Shown in pieces: positions 26,204-34,206 of a DNA stretch of 64,000 nucleotides; within the stretch, counting starts at the first letter, position 1; the number at the start of each line of letters is the position of its first letter. This stretch comes from Massilia oculi (lineage in GTDB: Bacteria; Pseudomonadota; Gammaproteobacteria; Burkholderiales; Burkholderiaceae_D), in contig NZ_CP029343.1 of NCBI RefSeq assembly GCF_003143515.1, forward strand, positions 5,146,001 through 5,210,000. Reading direction: 5' to 3'. The notes under the pieces are model-generated. The model saw only the letters and a list, made by a program, of their open reading frames with translations. It made no database searches and was not told where the DNA came from. The translations under genes and the position numbers were made by a program.

Positions 26204-28522
26204 ATGCCATTGCCAACTGTCCGGAACCTGCCCCGTGTCCTGGTGCCCCGCGGACTCGCCGGCTACATGGCGCTTGCCACTTCCGTCCTGTGCGGCGTCC
26301 TCACCATCATCCTGGTCGCCCTGGTCCAGAACCAGGCGCGTGACCACGTGCGCGAAAGCATTGGCTTCGGCCTGGGCGAGCTGGCCCGGCAGGCCGCGGA
26401 CAAGCTCGACCGCGGCATGTACGAACGCTACCGTGAAGTGAGCCTGCTGGCGCGCCGCATCGCCGACCTGGGGCCGCAGGCGACGCTGGAATCGCAGCGC
26501 CGCCTGCTCGACGACGCCCATCGCAGCTATGGCTACTACAGCTGGATGGGCATCGCGAACCTGGACGGCGAGGTCGAGGTGGCGGCGCGCGGCCTGCTGG
26601 AAGGCGCCAACGTCGCGGCCCGGCCGTGGTTCACGAACGCCCTGGCCGGCATCCACATCGGCGACGTGCACGAGGCGCTGCTGCTGGCCAAGCTACTGCC
26701 TTCGGTAAACGGCGAGCCGCAGCGCTTCGTCGACGTCGCGTTCCCGGTCGAGGCCCCCGATGGCCAGACGCGCGCGGTGCTGGGCGCCCACCTGTCGTGG
26801 CAGTGGGCGCACGACGTCGAGCGCTCGGTGATCGAGCCGATCCAGCAGGGTCGCCAGGTGGATGCCCTGATCGTCGACACCAAGGGCCTGGTCCTGCTCG
26901 GACCGCCCGGCCTGCAGGGCACAACGATCGATACAGCCAGCCTGCGCCGCGCGCGGGGCGAGCGCGGCATCGGCTACGTGCTGGAGCGCTGGACCGACGG
27001 CAAGGAATACCTGGTCGGCTACAGCCAGACCGGCGGCTATGCCGACTATCCCGGCCTGGGCTGGACCGTGCTGCTGCGCCAGGAGTCGGACAATGCCCAT
27101 GCGCCGGTGCACCGGCTCGGCCGGTATGCGCTGTGGACCGGCGTGGGCTTGGCGGTGCTGTTCTCGATCGCCGGCGCCCTGGTGGCGAACTGGATCACCC
27201 ATCCGATCAAGAACCTGCAGGCCTACGCCGACCGCATCCGCCGCGGCGGCGCCGCGCCGCTGGTGCCGGACGCGCATTCCTACGACGAGGTGCGCAGCCT
27301 GGCCAGCGCCCTGAACACGCTGCTGGCCGACCTGGTGCGGCGCGGCCGCGAGCTGGAAGAGCTCAACCGCACGCTGGAACAGCGGGTGACCGACCGCACC
27401 CAGGAACTGGCGAGCGCGCTGGCCATCGTCCAGCAGAACGCGCAGCACATCAACACCATCATCGAAACCGCCCACGACGCCTTCATCGGCATGGACCTGG
27501 ACGGCATCGTCACCGACTGGAACACCCAGGCCGAGCGCATGTTCGGCTGGCGTCGCCACGAGGCGATCGGACGTCCGCTGGCCGAGCTGGTGCTGCCGCA
27601 GCGCTACCATGACTCGCTGCGGCGCGCCATCGTCGAGTTCCGCACCACCGGCCATACCAGCGCCCTGAACCGGCGCGTCGAGCGCATCGTGCGCACGCGC
27701 CAGGGCGAGGAATTCGCGATCGAGATGACGGCCGGCATCGCCGGCATCGGCGAGCGCAGCTTCTTCAGCATCTTCCTGCACGATATCTCGCTCAGGAAGC
27801 GCGTCGAGCAGATGAAGAACGAGCTGGTGGCCACCGTGTCGCACGAGCTGCGCACGCCGCTGACCTCGATGCGCGCCTCGCTGTCGCTGTTGAAGAGCGG
27901 CGCGGCCGGGCCGATCGACGGCGAGGTCGAGGAACTGGTCGAGATCGCGCACCGCCACTGCGAGCGCCTGGTGCGGCTGGTGAGCGATATGCTGGACGTG
28001 GAAAAGATCGAATCGGGGCGCCTGTCGGGCCATCCCAGGCCGCAGCCCCTGATGCCGATCATCGAGGACGCGCTGGGCGCGATGCGGGTCCAGGCCCAGG
28101 ATGCCCAGGTCGCGCTGCGCAGCGCCTGCGAAGCGGGCCTGGAACGGTTGGCGGCCGAGGTCGACCGCGACCGCATCACCCAGGTCCTGATGAACCTGCT
28201 GTCGAATGCGCTCAAGTATTCGCCGCCGCAGGGCGCGGTCGAGGTGATGCTGGCGCGCAGCAGCCGCGGCCTGCGCGTCACCGTGGCCGACCGCGGGCCG
28301 GGCATCCCGCCCGCGTTCCGCGCGCGCATCTTCCAGCGCTTCTCCCAGGCGGATGCCGGCGCGGACCGCAAGACCAGCTCCGGACTGGGGCTGGCGATCA
28401 GCCGCCAGATCATGGTCGAGCATGGCGGGGATCTGTGGTTCGAGGACCGCGAGGGCGGCGGCGCCTGCTTCCACGTCGAGCTGCCGCTGACGGCGGCATC
28501 GCAGCGCGCGTTAGCCGCCTGA
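26204..28522 (+). CDS. Membrane sensor histidine kinase: dCache-HAMP-PAS-HisKA-HATPase
   Basis: Inner-membrane kinase of 772 residues. The first transmembrane helix is at about 21-43, a large periplasmic Cache-type sensor at about 45-300, the second helix at about 312-332 and HAMP at about 333-390. A coiled coil (ELEELNRTLEQRVTDRTQEL) precedes a PAS domain at about 415-525 (IETAHDAFIGMDLDGIVTDW), then HisKA with the phospho-accepting His in VATVSHELRTPLTSMR (about residue 546) and HATPase with LLSNALKYSPP and SGLGLAISRQIMVEHGG. It has no receiver domain and no adjacent cognate regulator; the closest receivers are the lone one at 28957 and the HTH-receiver proteins. Three tandem repeats lie in its promoter region. 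Confidence 0.92.
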   Translation: MPLPTVRNLPRVLVPRGLAGYMALATSVLCGVLTIILVALVQNQARDHVRESIGFGLGELARQAADKLDRGMYERYREVSLLARRIADLGPQATLESQRRLLDDAHRSYGYYSWMGIANLDGEVEVAARGLLEGANVAARPWFTNALAGIHIGDVHEALLLAKLLPSVNGEPQRFVDVAFPVEAPDGQTRAVLGAHLSWQWAHDVERSVIEPIQQGRQVDALIVDTKGLVLLGPPGLQGTTIDTASLRRARGERGIGYVLERWTDGKEYLVGYSQTGGYADYPGLGWTVLLRQESDNAHAPVHRLGRYALWTGVGLAVLFSIAGALVANWITHPIKNLQAYADRIRRGGAAPLVPDAHSYDEVRSLASALNTLLADLVRRGRELEELNRTLEQRVTDRTQELASALAIVQQNAQHINTIIETAHDAFIGMDLDGIVTDWNTQAERMFGWRRHEAIGRPLAELVLPQRYHDSLRRAIVEFRTTGHTSALNRRVERIVRTRQGEEFAIEMTAGIAGIGERSFFSIFLHDISLRKRVEQMKNELVATVSHELRTPLTSMRASLSLLKSGAAGPIDGEVEELVEIAHRHCERLVRLVSDMLDVEKIESGRLSGHPRPQPLMPIIEDALGAMRVQAQDAQVALRSACEAGLERLAAEVDRDRITQVLMNLLSNALKYSPPQGAVEVMLARSSRGLRVTVADRGPGIPPAFRARIFQRFSQADAGADRKTSSGLGLAISRQIMVEHGGDLWFEDREGGGACFHVELPLTAASQRALAA

Positions 28523-28539
28523 GCGTTTCAGCCTGACTG

Positions 28540-28905
28540 TCAGGCGGCTTCCTGGTCGGCCGTCCACACGGCAAGCTCGTAGCCGTCGGGGTCGATGAAA
28601 TGGAAGCGCCGCCCGCCGGGGAAGGAGAAAGTTTCCTTGCTGATGAGGGCGCCGGCGTCGACGACCCGGCGCAGGGTTGCTTCGAGCTCGTTCGAATACA
28701 GGATCACCAGCGGCCCGCCTGCGCGCACCGGTCCGTCGGTCGTGAAGCCGCCCGCCAGGCGGCCATCGCGAAATTCGGTATAGCCGGGACCATAGTCGGT
28801 GAAGGTCCAGCCGAACACCTGGCCATAGAACGCCTTGCTGCGCGCGATGTCGGCGACGGCGAATTCGATGTTGTCGATCTGGTGGTGGTTGCCCTGTGTG
28901 CCCAT
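28540..28905 (-). CDS. VOC (glyoxalase/bleomycin resistance) family protein
   Basis: Small cytoplasmic protein of 121 residues with the paired beta-alpha-beta-beta-beta modules of the vicinal-oxygen-chelate fold. The first module contains DNIEFAVADIARSKAFYGQV and the second DAGALISKETFSFPGGRRFH, ending with IDPDGYELAVW, where the Glu is a usual metal ligand. Single-domain members of this class (often annotated glyoxalase-like) have diverse or unknown substrates. It is convergent with the sensor kinase, 17 bases apart, and on the same strand as the kinase/receiver cluster but 51 bases beyond the lone receiver gene, so possibly at the end of that transcript. Confidence 0.85.
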   Translation of the reverse strand: MGTQGNHHQIDNIEFAVADIARSKAFYGQVFGWTFTDYGPGYTEFRDGRLAGGFTTDGPVRAGGPLVILYSNELEATLRRVVDAGALISKETFSFPGGRRFHFIDPDGYELAVWTADQEAA

Positions 28906-28956
28906 GGACGTCTTTCGAAAGTGAGGTGGAGACGCGATCTTACGCCAGCTCGCCGC

Positions 28957-29328
28957 TCACCCGTCGAGCAAGCCCGCCGCCGCCTCCACCAGCGCCTCGG
29001 GACTGAAGGGCTTGACCATGTAATGATCGGCCCCCGCGGCCAGCCCGGCCGCGACGTCGCTCTGCTGGCCGCAGGCCGACAGCAGCATGATCTTCATGCG
29101 GGCAGTCGCAGGCAGCCCCTTCAGCTTGCGGCACAGTTCCAGGCCGCTGATGCCTTCGCCCAGCCAGACGTCCAGGATCAGGAGGTCGGGCACCGCTTCG
29201 GCCAGCCGCGCCAGCGCGGCCTCGGCGCTGGAGGCCTGCGTCACCTCGCCCAGCGCGCGCAGGGTCAGGCGGATCAGGAGGCGCAGGTCGGGCTGGTCGT
29301 CGACGACGAGGATGCTGCGGGTCGTCAA
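28957..29328 (-). CDS. Stand-alone receiver-domain response regulator
   Basis: Single receiver domain of 123 residues without an output domain. It has the acidic pair in ILVVDDQPDLRLLI, phospho-acceptor Asp in LLILDVWLGEGISG, the Ser/Thr position in IMLLSACGQQ and the conserved Lys in YMVKPFSPEAL. The start is a TTG overlapping the TGA stop of the upstream kinase (TTGA), with GGAGG four bases before it, so it is translationally coupled to the GAF-PAS kinase. Such CheY/Spo0F-like proteins act by protein contact or phosphorelay, so it may be the direct phosphate acceptor of that kinase while the HTH-receiver upstream does the DNA binding. Confidence 0.88.
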   Translation of the reverse strand: MTTRSILVVDDQPDLRLLIRLTLRALGEVTQASSAEAALARLAEAVPDLLILDVWLGEGISGLELCRKLKGLPATARMKIMLLSACGQQSDVAAGLAAGADHYMVKPFSPEALVEAAAGLLDG

Positions 29329-30905
29329 GAGGCCTCCGGGTCGGCGGGCACGCCGTCGCGCGGCAGCCAGAAGGTCACCTGGGTGCCGTCTCCCGGATTC
29401 GAGGCGATCTCCACCTGGCCGCAGTGGACGGCCACGATCTCGCGCACGATGGTCATGCCCAGGCCATTGCCCGGCACGTCGGGCAGGGCGCCGGCGCGCC
29501 AGAAGGCCTCGTACACCTGGGTGCGCTGCTCTGGCGTCATGCCGACGCCACGGTCGCTGACGGTCACGGCAACGCCCGGGCGGTCGTTGCGCGCCGCATC
29601 CGCGATGCCGATCTCGACCTGGCTGTCCGGCGCCGAATAGGCCAGGGCGTTGGCCACGATATTGGCCAGCGCCTGCTGCACGCGCTGCGGGTCGGCCTGG
29701 ACCTGTGGCAGGGCCGGGGCCGGGCGCAGCACGATGCGGGCCGACTGCGCCGGGTCCTCGATCCCGGCTTTCACCTTCTCCATTACCTGGGCGAGATCGA
29801 GCGGCGCCGGGTGCATCTGGTCCGAACCGCCCGAATCGATGCGCGCAAGGTCGAGCATCTGGTTCACCAGGCCGACCATGCGGGTGGCCTGGCGGTGGAT
29901 GATGTCGATCAGCTCGCGCCCGGTGGCGGCGTCGAAGTCGCGCTTGAGCAGCAGTTCGGAAAAGCCGAGGATGCTGGCCATCGGCGTGCGCAGCTCGTGG
30001 CTGGCAGTGCGGAAGTAATCGTGGCGGCGCCGGTTGGCGGCGCGTACCCGTTCCTGCTCGGCGCGGTGCCAGGCCACGTCGCGCACCGTGGCCACCAGGT
30101 AGGCCTGGCCGTCGAGCCGCATCTCGGCGATCGAGACTTCGGCCGCGAAGGTGCTGCCGTCCATGCGCCGGCCCGTGCCCTCGTGGCGCGCCACCGCCTT
30201 CGGCTGGATGCCGATCAGGGCGCCCGACGGCTGTCCGGCCAGCACCTGGCAGGGGGCGCCGAACATGCGCTCGGCGGCCGGGTTGCAGGACTGGATCGTG
30301 CCGGCCGCGTCGAACAGCAGCACGCCGTCCGGCAGGTGCTCGAGCAGGGCGCGCATGGTCTGGGCACTGCGCCGCTCGCGCTCGGCCATGGCCTGCAGTT
30401 CGAGGGCGGCGACTTCGCCCGCGACGATGCCGGCCAGGTCGCGCAGCATCGTGCGTTCATCGGGGCCGAACTCGCGCGGCACGCGGTCGATGATGCACAG
30501 GGTGCCGACGCGCGCGCCGTCGCCGATCTCGATCGGCGAGCCGGCGTAGAAGCGGACCCCGGCATCGCCCAGGACCAGCGGATTGTTCGCGAAACGGGCG
30601 TCCTCGCAGGCGTCGCGCACCACCATCACGTCGTCCTGCAGGATCGCGTGGGCGCAGAACGAGGACGGGCGCGGCGTTTCCGTCAGCGCCATGCCGACCC
30701 GCGACTTGAACCACTGGCGGTCGGCGTCGATCAGGCTGACCAGCGCGGTCGGCACGCCGAACAGGCGCGCGGCCAGGCGCGTGATGCGGTCGAAGCGCTC
30801 GTCGGGCGGCGAATCCAGCAGGTCGAGGTCGATCAGGACCTGCATGCGGCGCGCCTCGTCGGCGGGCAGCGGGGCGGAATCAGGGAGTGTCTCGTTCATG
30901 TTCAT
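29325..30905 (-). CDS. GAF-PAS sensor histidine kinase, module copy 1
   Basis: Cytoplasmic kinase of about 526 residues with no transmembrane helix. GAF domain at about 25-165 (PTALVSLIDADRQWFKSRVG, CAHAILQDDVMVVRD, VGTLCIIDRVPREF), PAS at about 185-300 (LPDGVLLFDAAGTIQSCNPA), HisKA with FRTASHELRTPMASILGF and HATPase with NIVANALAYSAP and GNGLGMTIVREIVAVHCG. The ATG at 30905 (or 30899) is chosen by homology to copy 2; the long open frame upstream overlaps another gene and is spurious. It follows the HTH-receiver gene by 38 bases and overlaps the lone receiver. It is closely similar to the kinase at 31720, so the pair arose by tandem duplication. The GAF wording is of the type often found in kinases responding to redox or small ligands. 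Confidence 0.9.
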   Translation of the reverse strand: MNMNETLPDSAPLPADEARRMQVLIDLDLLDSPPDERFDRITRLAARLFGVPTALVSLIDADRQWFKSRVGMALTETPRPSSFCAHAILQDDVMVVRDACEDARFANNPLVLGDAGVRFYAGSPIEIGDGARVGTLCIIDRVPREFGPDERTMLRDLAGIVAGEVAALELQAMAERERRSAQTMRALLEHLPDGVLLFDAAGTIQSCNPAAERMFGAPCQVLAGQPSGALIGIQPKAVARHEGTGRRMDGSTFAAEVSIAEMRLDGQAYLVATVRDVAWHRAEQERVRAANRRRHDYFRTASHELRTPMASILGFSELLLKRDFDAATGRELIDIIHRQATRMVGLVNQMLDLARIDSGGSDQMHPAPLDLAQVMEKVKAGIEDPAQSARIVLRPAPALPQVQADPQRVQQALANIVANALAYSAPDSQVEIGIADAARNDRPGVAVTVSDRGVGMTPEQRTQVYEAFWRAGALPDVPGNGLGMTIVREIVAVHCGQVEIASNPGDGTQVTFWLPRDGVPADPEAS

Positions 30906-30943
30906 TGGCGTGCGTTGGCGCGAGTTGGCTGTCCTGGCCCTGC

Positions 30944-31591
30944 TCAGCCTGTCGCCGGCAGCCGCGCGGTGACGGCCGCGCGCAGGGCCGCGAGCGGGGC
31001 CGGCTTGGTGAGGTAGGGTACGTCCTCGGGCAGGCCCATGGCCAGCACCATCGGTTTGTCCATGCCGCTGACGACTACCAGCGGCAGGCTGGCGGTGGCA
31101 GGATTGCTGCGCAGGGTGCGGATCATGCCGAAGCCGTCCAGGCCGGGCATGTGCAGGTCGCTCACCAGGATGTCGGGCCGCGCCTCGCCGATCCGGATCA
31201 GCGCCTCGATGCCGTTGCTGGCCTTGCGCACCGCGAGGTCCAGGCCCCAGGTCGAGATCTCCAGCTCGTACAGGCGCAGCAGGATGGCGTCGTCGTCGAC
31301 GATCAGGACGCTGCGTGTGCAGGGGGCTGGCGCGATCGGGCGCGCCGCGGCGATCGGACGGGGTACGCCGGCCAGTGCGGCGCGGCGTTCTGACAGCAGG
31401 CGCTCGACCGACTCGACGGCGATGCGGCGATGGCCGCCCGCCGTCTTCCAGGCCTGCAGCGTGCCGTTCTCGACCCACATCTGCACCGTACGGTGCGATA
31501 CGCCGATCCGGTCGGCGGCCTGCCTCGTCGTGCAAAAGGCGGCGCGGTCGAATGTGCGTTCCTCGGTGACTTGCTGATCGACGGTTTTCAT
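30944..31591 (-). CDS. Excisionase-type HTH fused to C-terminal receiver domain, module copy 1
   Basis: Protein of 215 residues from the ATG at 31591. The N-terminal part (about residues 16-70) is an excisionase/MerR-like HTH_17 domain: FCTTRQAADRIGVSHRTVQM, then LQAWKTAGGHRRI. The C-terminal part (about 92-212) is a receiver domain with VLIVDDDAILLRLYELEI, phospho-acceptor Asp in ILVSDLHMPGLDGFGM, VVVSGMD and the Lys of YLTKPAPLAAL. Most response regulators place the receiver first and the DNA-binding domain last; here the order is reversed and the HTH type is unusual. It is followed by its GAF-PAS kinase. Shared AT-rich elements lie directly upstream of its start codon (31592-31620). Confidence 0.88.
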   Translation of the reverse strand: MKTVDQQVTEERTFDRAAFCTTRQAADRIGVSHRTVQMWVENGTLQAWKTAGGHRRIAVESVERLLSERRAALAGVPRPIAAARPIAPAPCTRSVLIVDDDAILLRLYELEISTWGLDLAVRKASNGIEALIRIGEARPDILVSDLHMPGLDGFGMIRTLRSNPATASLPLVVVSGMDKPMVLAMGLPEDVPYLTKPAPLAALRAAVTARLPATG

Positions 31592-31620
31592 ATTTACTGA
31601 TTTTACTGTTTCGCATTTGC
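31592..31620 (-). promoter_or_regulatory. AT-rich element upstream of module copy 1, shared with the DUF11 cluster promoter
   Basis: Directly upstream of the start codon, read on the plus strand: ATTTACTGATTT (31592-31603), TTTTACTG (31601-31608) and TTTCGCATTTGC (31609-31620). Counterparts ATTTACCGATTT (42884-42895), TTTTACTG (42848-42855) and TTTCGTATTTGC (42910-42921) occur upstream of the first DUF11 gene. A regulator binding site or AT-rich promoter core is likely. Confidence 0.4.
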
Positions 31621-31680
31621 CTGTCAAGGGCAAACCACAGGGAGATCAAATTACCACTGAGCAAATGATTGGAACGCAAT

Positions 31681-31707
31681 ACCGGTGTGGCGCGGGCGGT
31701 ACACCGG
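31681..31707. terminator. Hairpin between the two duplicated kinase modules
   Basis: ACCGGTGT (31681-31688) faces ACACCGG (31701-31707) around a 12-base GC-rich loop, just past the stop of kinase copy 2. There is no T run, so weak termination or none. The 128-base gap here is where the two modules could be separately transcribed. Confidence 0.3.
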
Positions 31708-31719
31708 CCCCCGGAAGGC

Positions 31720-33312
31720 TTATCCCGCGCCTTCGTCGGTGAACGCGGGCGGCAGGTACAGTGTGACTTCCGTACCCACGCCCAGCTGCGATTCGAGCGT
31801 GATCTGGCCGCCGTGCAGGTCGACGATTTCCTTGAGGATGGTCATGCCCAGGCCGCTGCCGGACACGCTCGAATCGCGATCGACGCGGTAGAAGGCGTCG
31901 AACACCTGAGCCTGCTGCTGGGGCGTCATGCCCAGACCCTGGTCGCGCACCCGGACCGCGACCATGAGCCGCCCGTCGCGCCGTTCCAGGCGCGCCTGGA
32001 CCGTGATCGGCGTGCCGGGGGCCGAATACTTGATGCTGTTGCTGACGATATTGGTCAGCGCCTGCTGCATCTTTTGGGCGTCGGCCGCCAGCGGCGGCAG
32101 GTCGGGCGCGAGATCGGTGCGCACGCGGTGGGACTGCCCCAGGCCTTCCAGGCAGGCCAGGGTCTGTTCCACCAGCGGGGGCAGGGCGACCGCGGCGAGC
32201 TTGAGTTCGGCCGCGCCCCCGGCCTCGATGCGCGCCAGGTCGAGCAGCTGGTTGACCAGGTCGACCAGGCGCCCCGATTCGCGGTGGATGATCTCGACCA
32301 GCTCGCGCTGGGTGGCAGGATCGAAGTCGCGCTTGAGCAGCAGCTCGGAAAAGCCCAGCACGCTCGACATCGGCGTACGCAGCTCATGGGTGGCGGTGGC
32401 GAAGTGGTGGCGCCGCCGCTCGTCGGTGGCGCGCGCGCGTTCCTCCTGGGCGCGGCGCTGGGTGATGTCGCGCACGGTGACGGCGAACTTGGGCCGCGCG
32501 GCCCAGGCCATGCGGCAGTACGAGAACTCGACCGGGAAGCGGCTGCCGTCCAGGCGCCGCGCGCCGGTCTCGTAGGGGCAGCCCTCGAGCAGCAGGCCGG
32601 CGCGGCGCCGCGCGACCAGGTCTTCGTCCAGCAGTTCGCCCAGCGGGCGGCCGGCCAGCATGGCGCCGCTGGCGCCGAAGATCTTCTCGGCGGCCGGATT
32701 GGCGGCGACGATCACGCCGTGCACATCGAGCATCAGGATGCCGTCCGGCAGGTGGGACACCAGGGCCTTTTCCCAGCCTTCCGGCGCGGGACGGCCGGCT
32801 GGCCGCGAACGCAGCTCGTCGCCGGCGATCGCCGCCAGGTCGCGTAGGGTCGCCATCTGGTCCTGGTCGAACTGGCGCACCTGGCTGTCGATCACGCACA
32901 GGGCGCCGACCCGGCTGCCGTCGGGCGCGGCCAGCGGGATGCCGGCATAGAAGCGCACGCGCGGCTCGCCCAGCACGAAGGGATTGGCGGCGAAGCGCGG
33001 GTCATGTCGCGCATCTTCGATCACCAGGCCTTCGGAGTGCTGGATGGTGTGGGTGCAGAACGAGGTGGCGCGCGACGTTTCGTGCAGGTCGATGCCGACC
33101 CGCGACTTGAACCACTGGCGCTCTGCGTCGACCAGGGCGACCAGCGAGATCGGCACGCCGAGCAGGCGGCAGGCGAGACGGGTGATGCGGTCGAAGCGTT
33201 CTTCGGATGGGGTGTCGAGCAGTTGCAGCTCGTGCAGGGCCCGGACGCGCGCGGCGTCGGGCTGGGGGTCAAGCAAGGCGGTGCGAACGGTCTTGTGCGG
33301 CTCGTGTCGCAT
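31720..33312 (-). CDS. GAF-PAS sensor histidine kinase, module copy 2
   Basis: Cytoplasmic kinase of 530 residues, paralogue of the kinase at 29325 with the same domain order. GAF at about 30-170 (PISLVALVDAERQWFKSRVG, CTHTIQHSEGLVIED, VGALCVIDSQVRQF), PAS at about 190-305 (LPDGILMLDVHGVIVAANPA), HisKA with FATATHELRTPMSSVLGF, HATPase with NIVSNSIKYSAP and GSGLGMTILKEIVDLHGG. The ATG at 33312 follows AGGAACAAGAAGA. It lies 15 bases after the HTH-receiver gene of its module. The two kinases agree over long stretches in HisKA and diverge more in PAS, consistent with duplication followed by a change in sensing. Confidence 0.92.
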   Translation of the reverse strand: MRHEPHKTVRTALLDPQPDAARVRALHELQLLDTPSEERFDRITRLACRLLGVPISLVALVDAERQWFKSRVGIDLHETSRATSFCTHTIQHSEGLVIEDARHDPRFAANPFVLGEPRVRFYAGIPLAAPDGSRVGALCVIDSQVRQFDQDQMATLRDLAAIAGDELRSRPAGRPAPEGWEKALVSHLPDGILMLDVHGVIVAANPAAEKIFGASGAMLAGRPLGELLDEDLVARRRAGLLLEGCPYETGARRLDGSRFPVEFSYCRMAWAARPKFAVTVRDITQRRAQEERARATDERRRHHFATATHELRTPMSSVLGFSELLLKRDFDPATQRELVEIIHRESGRLVDLVNQLLDLARIEAGGAAELKLAAVALPPLVEQTLACLEGLGQSHRVRTDLAPDLPPLAADAQKMQQALTNIVSNSIKYSAPGTPITVQARLERRDGRLMVAVRVRDQGLGMTPQQQAQVFDAFYRVDRDSSVSGSGLGMTILKEIVDLHGGQITLESQLGVGTEVTLYLPPAFTDEGAG

Positions 33313-33327
33313 TCTTCTTGTTCCTGT

Positions 33328-33987
33328 CTAAGTCTCCATGGCCTGGTCGCCTGCGCCGAGGATCTGTTCGACCTTGGCGCGCAGTTCGGGAAAACGCACC
33401 GGTTTGGAGAATACCGGTATGTCGGACGGCAATCCCATCGAGGCGATCGTTGCCCGGTCCAGCCCGCTGATGACGATGATCGCCATCTTGCCATAACGCG
33501 GATCGGCACGTAGCGTGCGTACCATGCGGAAACCATCCATGCCGGGCATGTTCAAGTCGCTGATCAACAGGTCGGGCCTGGCCTCGCCGATCCGGATCAG
33601 GGCGTCGAAACCGTCGCGCGCCTTGATCAGCTCGGCATCCAGGCCCCAGCCGGAGATTTCCAGCTCATACAGGCGCAGCAGGGCGGCGTCGTCGTCGGCC
33701 ATCACGATCCGGCGCGCCGAGGAGGGCTCCCTCGCTGCGGCCGGCTGGTTGGCGGCCGCGCCGCCCGTCACCGCCTGGTTGCGCTGGGCCACCAGCCGGT
33801 GCACCGAAGAGAGCAGGATGCGGCGGTGGCCGCCCGCCGTCTTCCACGCCTGCAGCACGCCGCCCTCGACCCACAGTTGCACCGTGCGGTGAGAGACGCC
33901 GAGCAGGCTGGCGGCCTCCTTGGTCGAACAGACTTCGGAGGAAGCGGGATCTGGCTGCGCCGGCGGTGAACTGCTGTGCGATTTCAT
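33328..33987 (-). CDS. Excisionase-type HTH fused to C-terminal receiver domain, module copy 2
   Basis: Protein of 219 residues from the ATG at 33987, paralogue of the protein at 30944. The HTH_17 domain (about residues 20-72) reads VCSTKEAASLLGVSHRTVQL then LQAWKTAGGHRRI, almost identical in its recognition part to copy 1, so both probably bind the same or similar DNA. The receiver (about 97-215) has IVMADDDAALLRLYELEI, phospho-acceptor Asp in LLISDLNMPGMDGFRM, IVISGLD and the Lys of VFSKPVRFPEL. A Ser/Ala/Pro-rich linker joins the two. It is the first gene of the five-gene unit HTH-receiver 2, kinase 2, HTH-receiver 1, kinase 1, lone receiver. The AT-rich 238-base region upstream separates it from the DUF11 cluster. 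Confidence 0.88.
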   Translation of the reverse strand: MKSHSSSPPAQPDPASSEVCSTKEAASLLGVSHRTVQLWVEGGVLQAWKTAGGHRRILLSSVHRLVAQRNQAVTGGAAANQPAAAREPSSARRIVMADDDAALLRLYELEISGWGLDAELIKARDGFDALIRIGEARPDLLISDLNMPGMDGFRMVRTLRADPRYGKMAIIVISGLDRATIASMGLPSDIPVFSKPVRFPELRAKVEQILGAGDQAMET

Positions 33988-34206
33988 GGATTCAGGTGTG
34001 CATATGGTTAAGTGCCCTGCAAGCAAGGCCGGCAAAAACACGCGGAGTACGCTTGCCGGATGGGCAAGCATGCGAAACGGGCATCATACAGGCTACCGGC
34101 ATGCGCACAAATACGCACGGGCAAGTCAACAATCTATCAAATTCTCACAATTTGCGATAGTGAAACGCGATAATCCGTTTCCTTATTGTAACTTGCGGTG
34201 GCAAAG

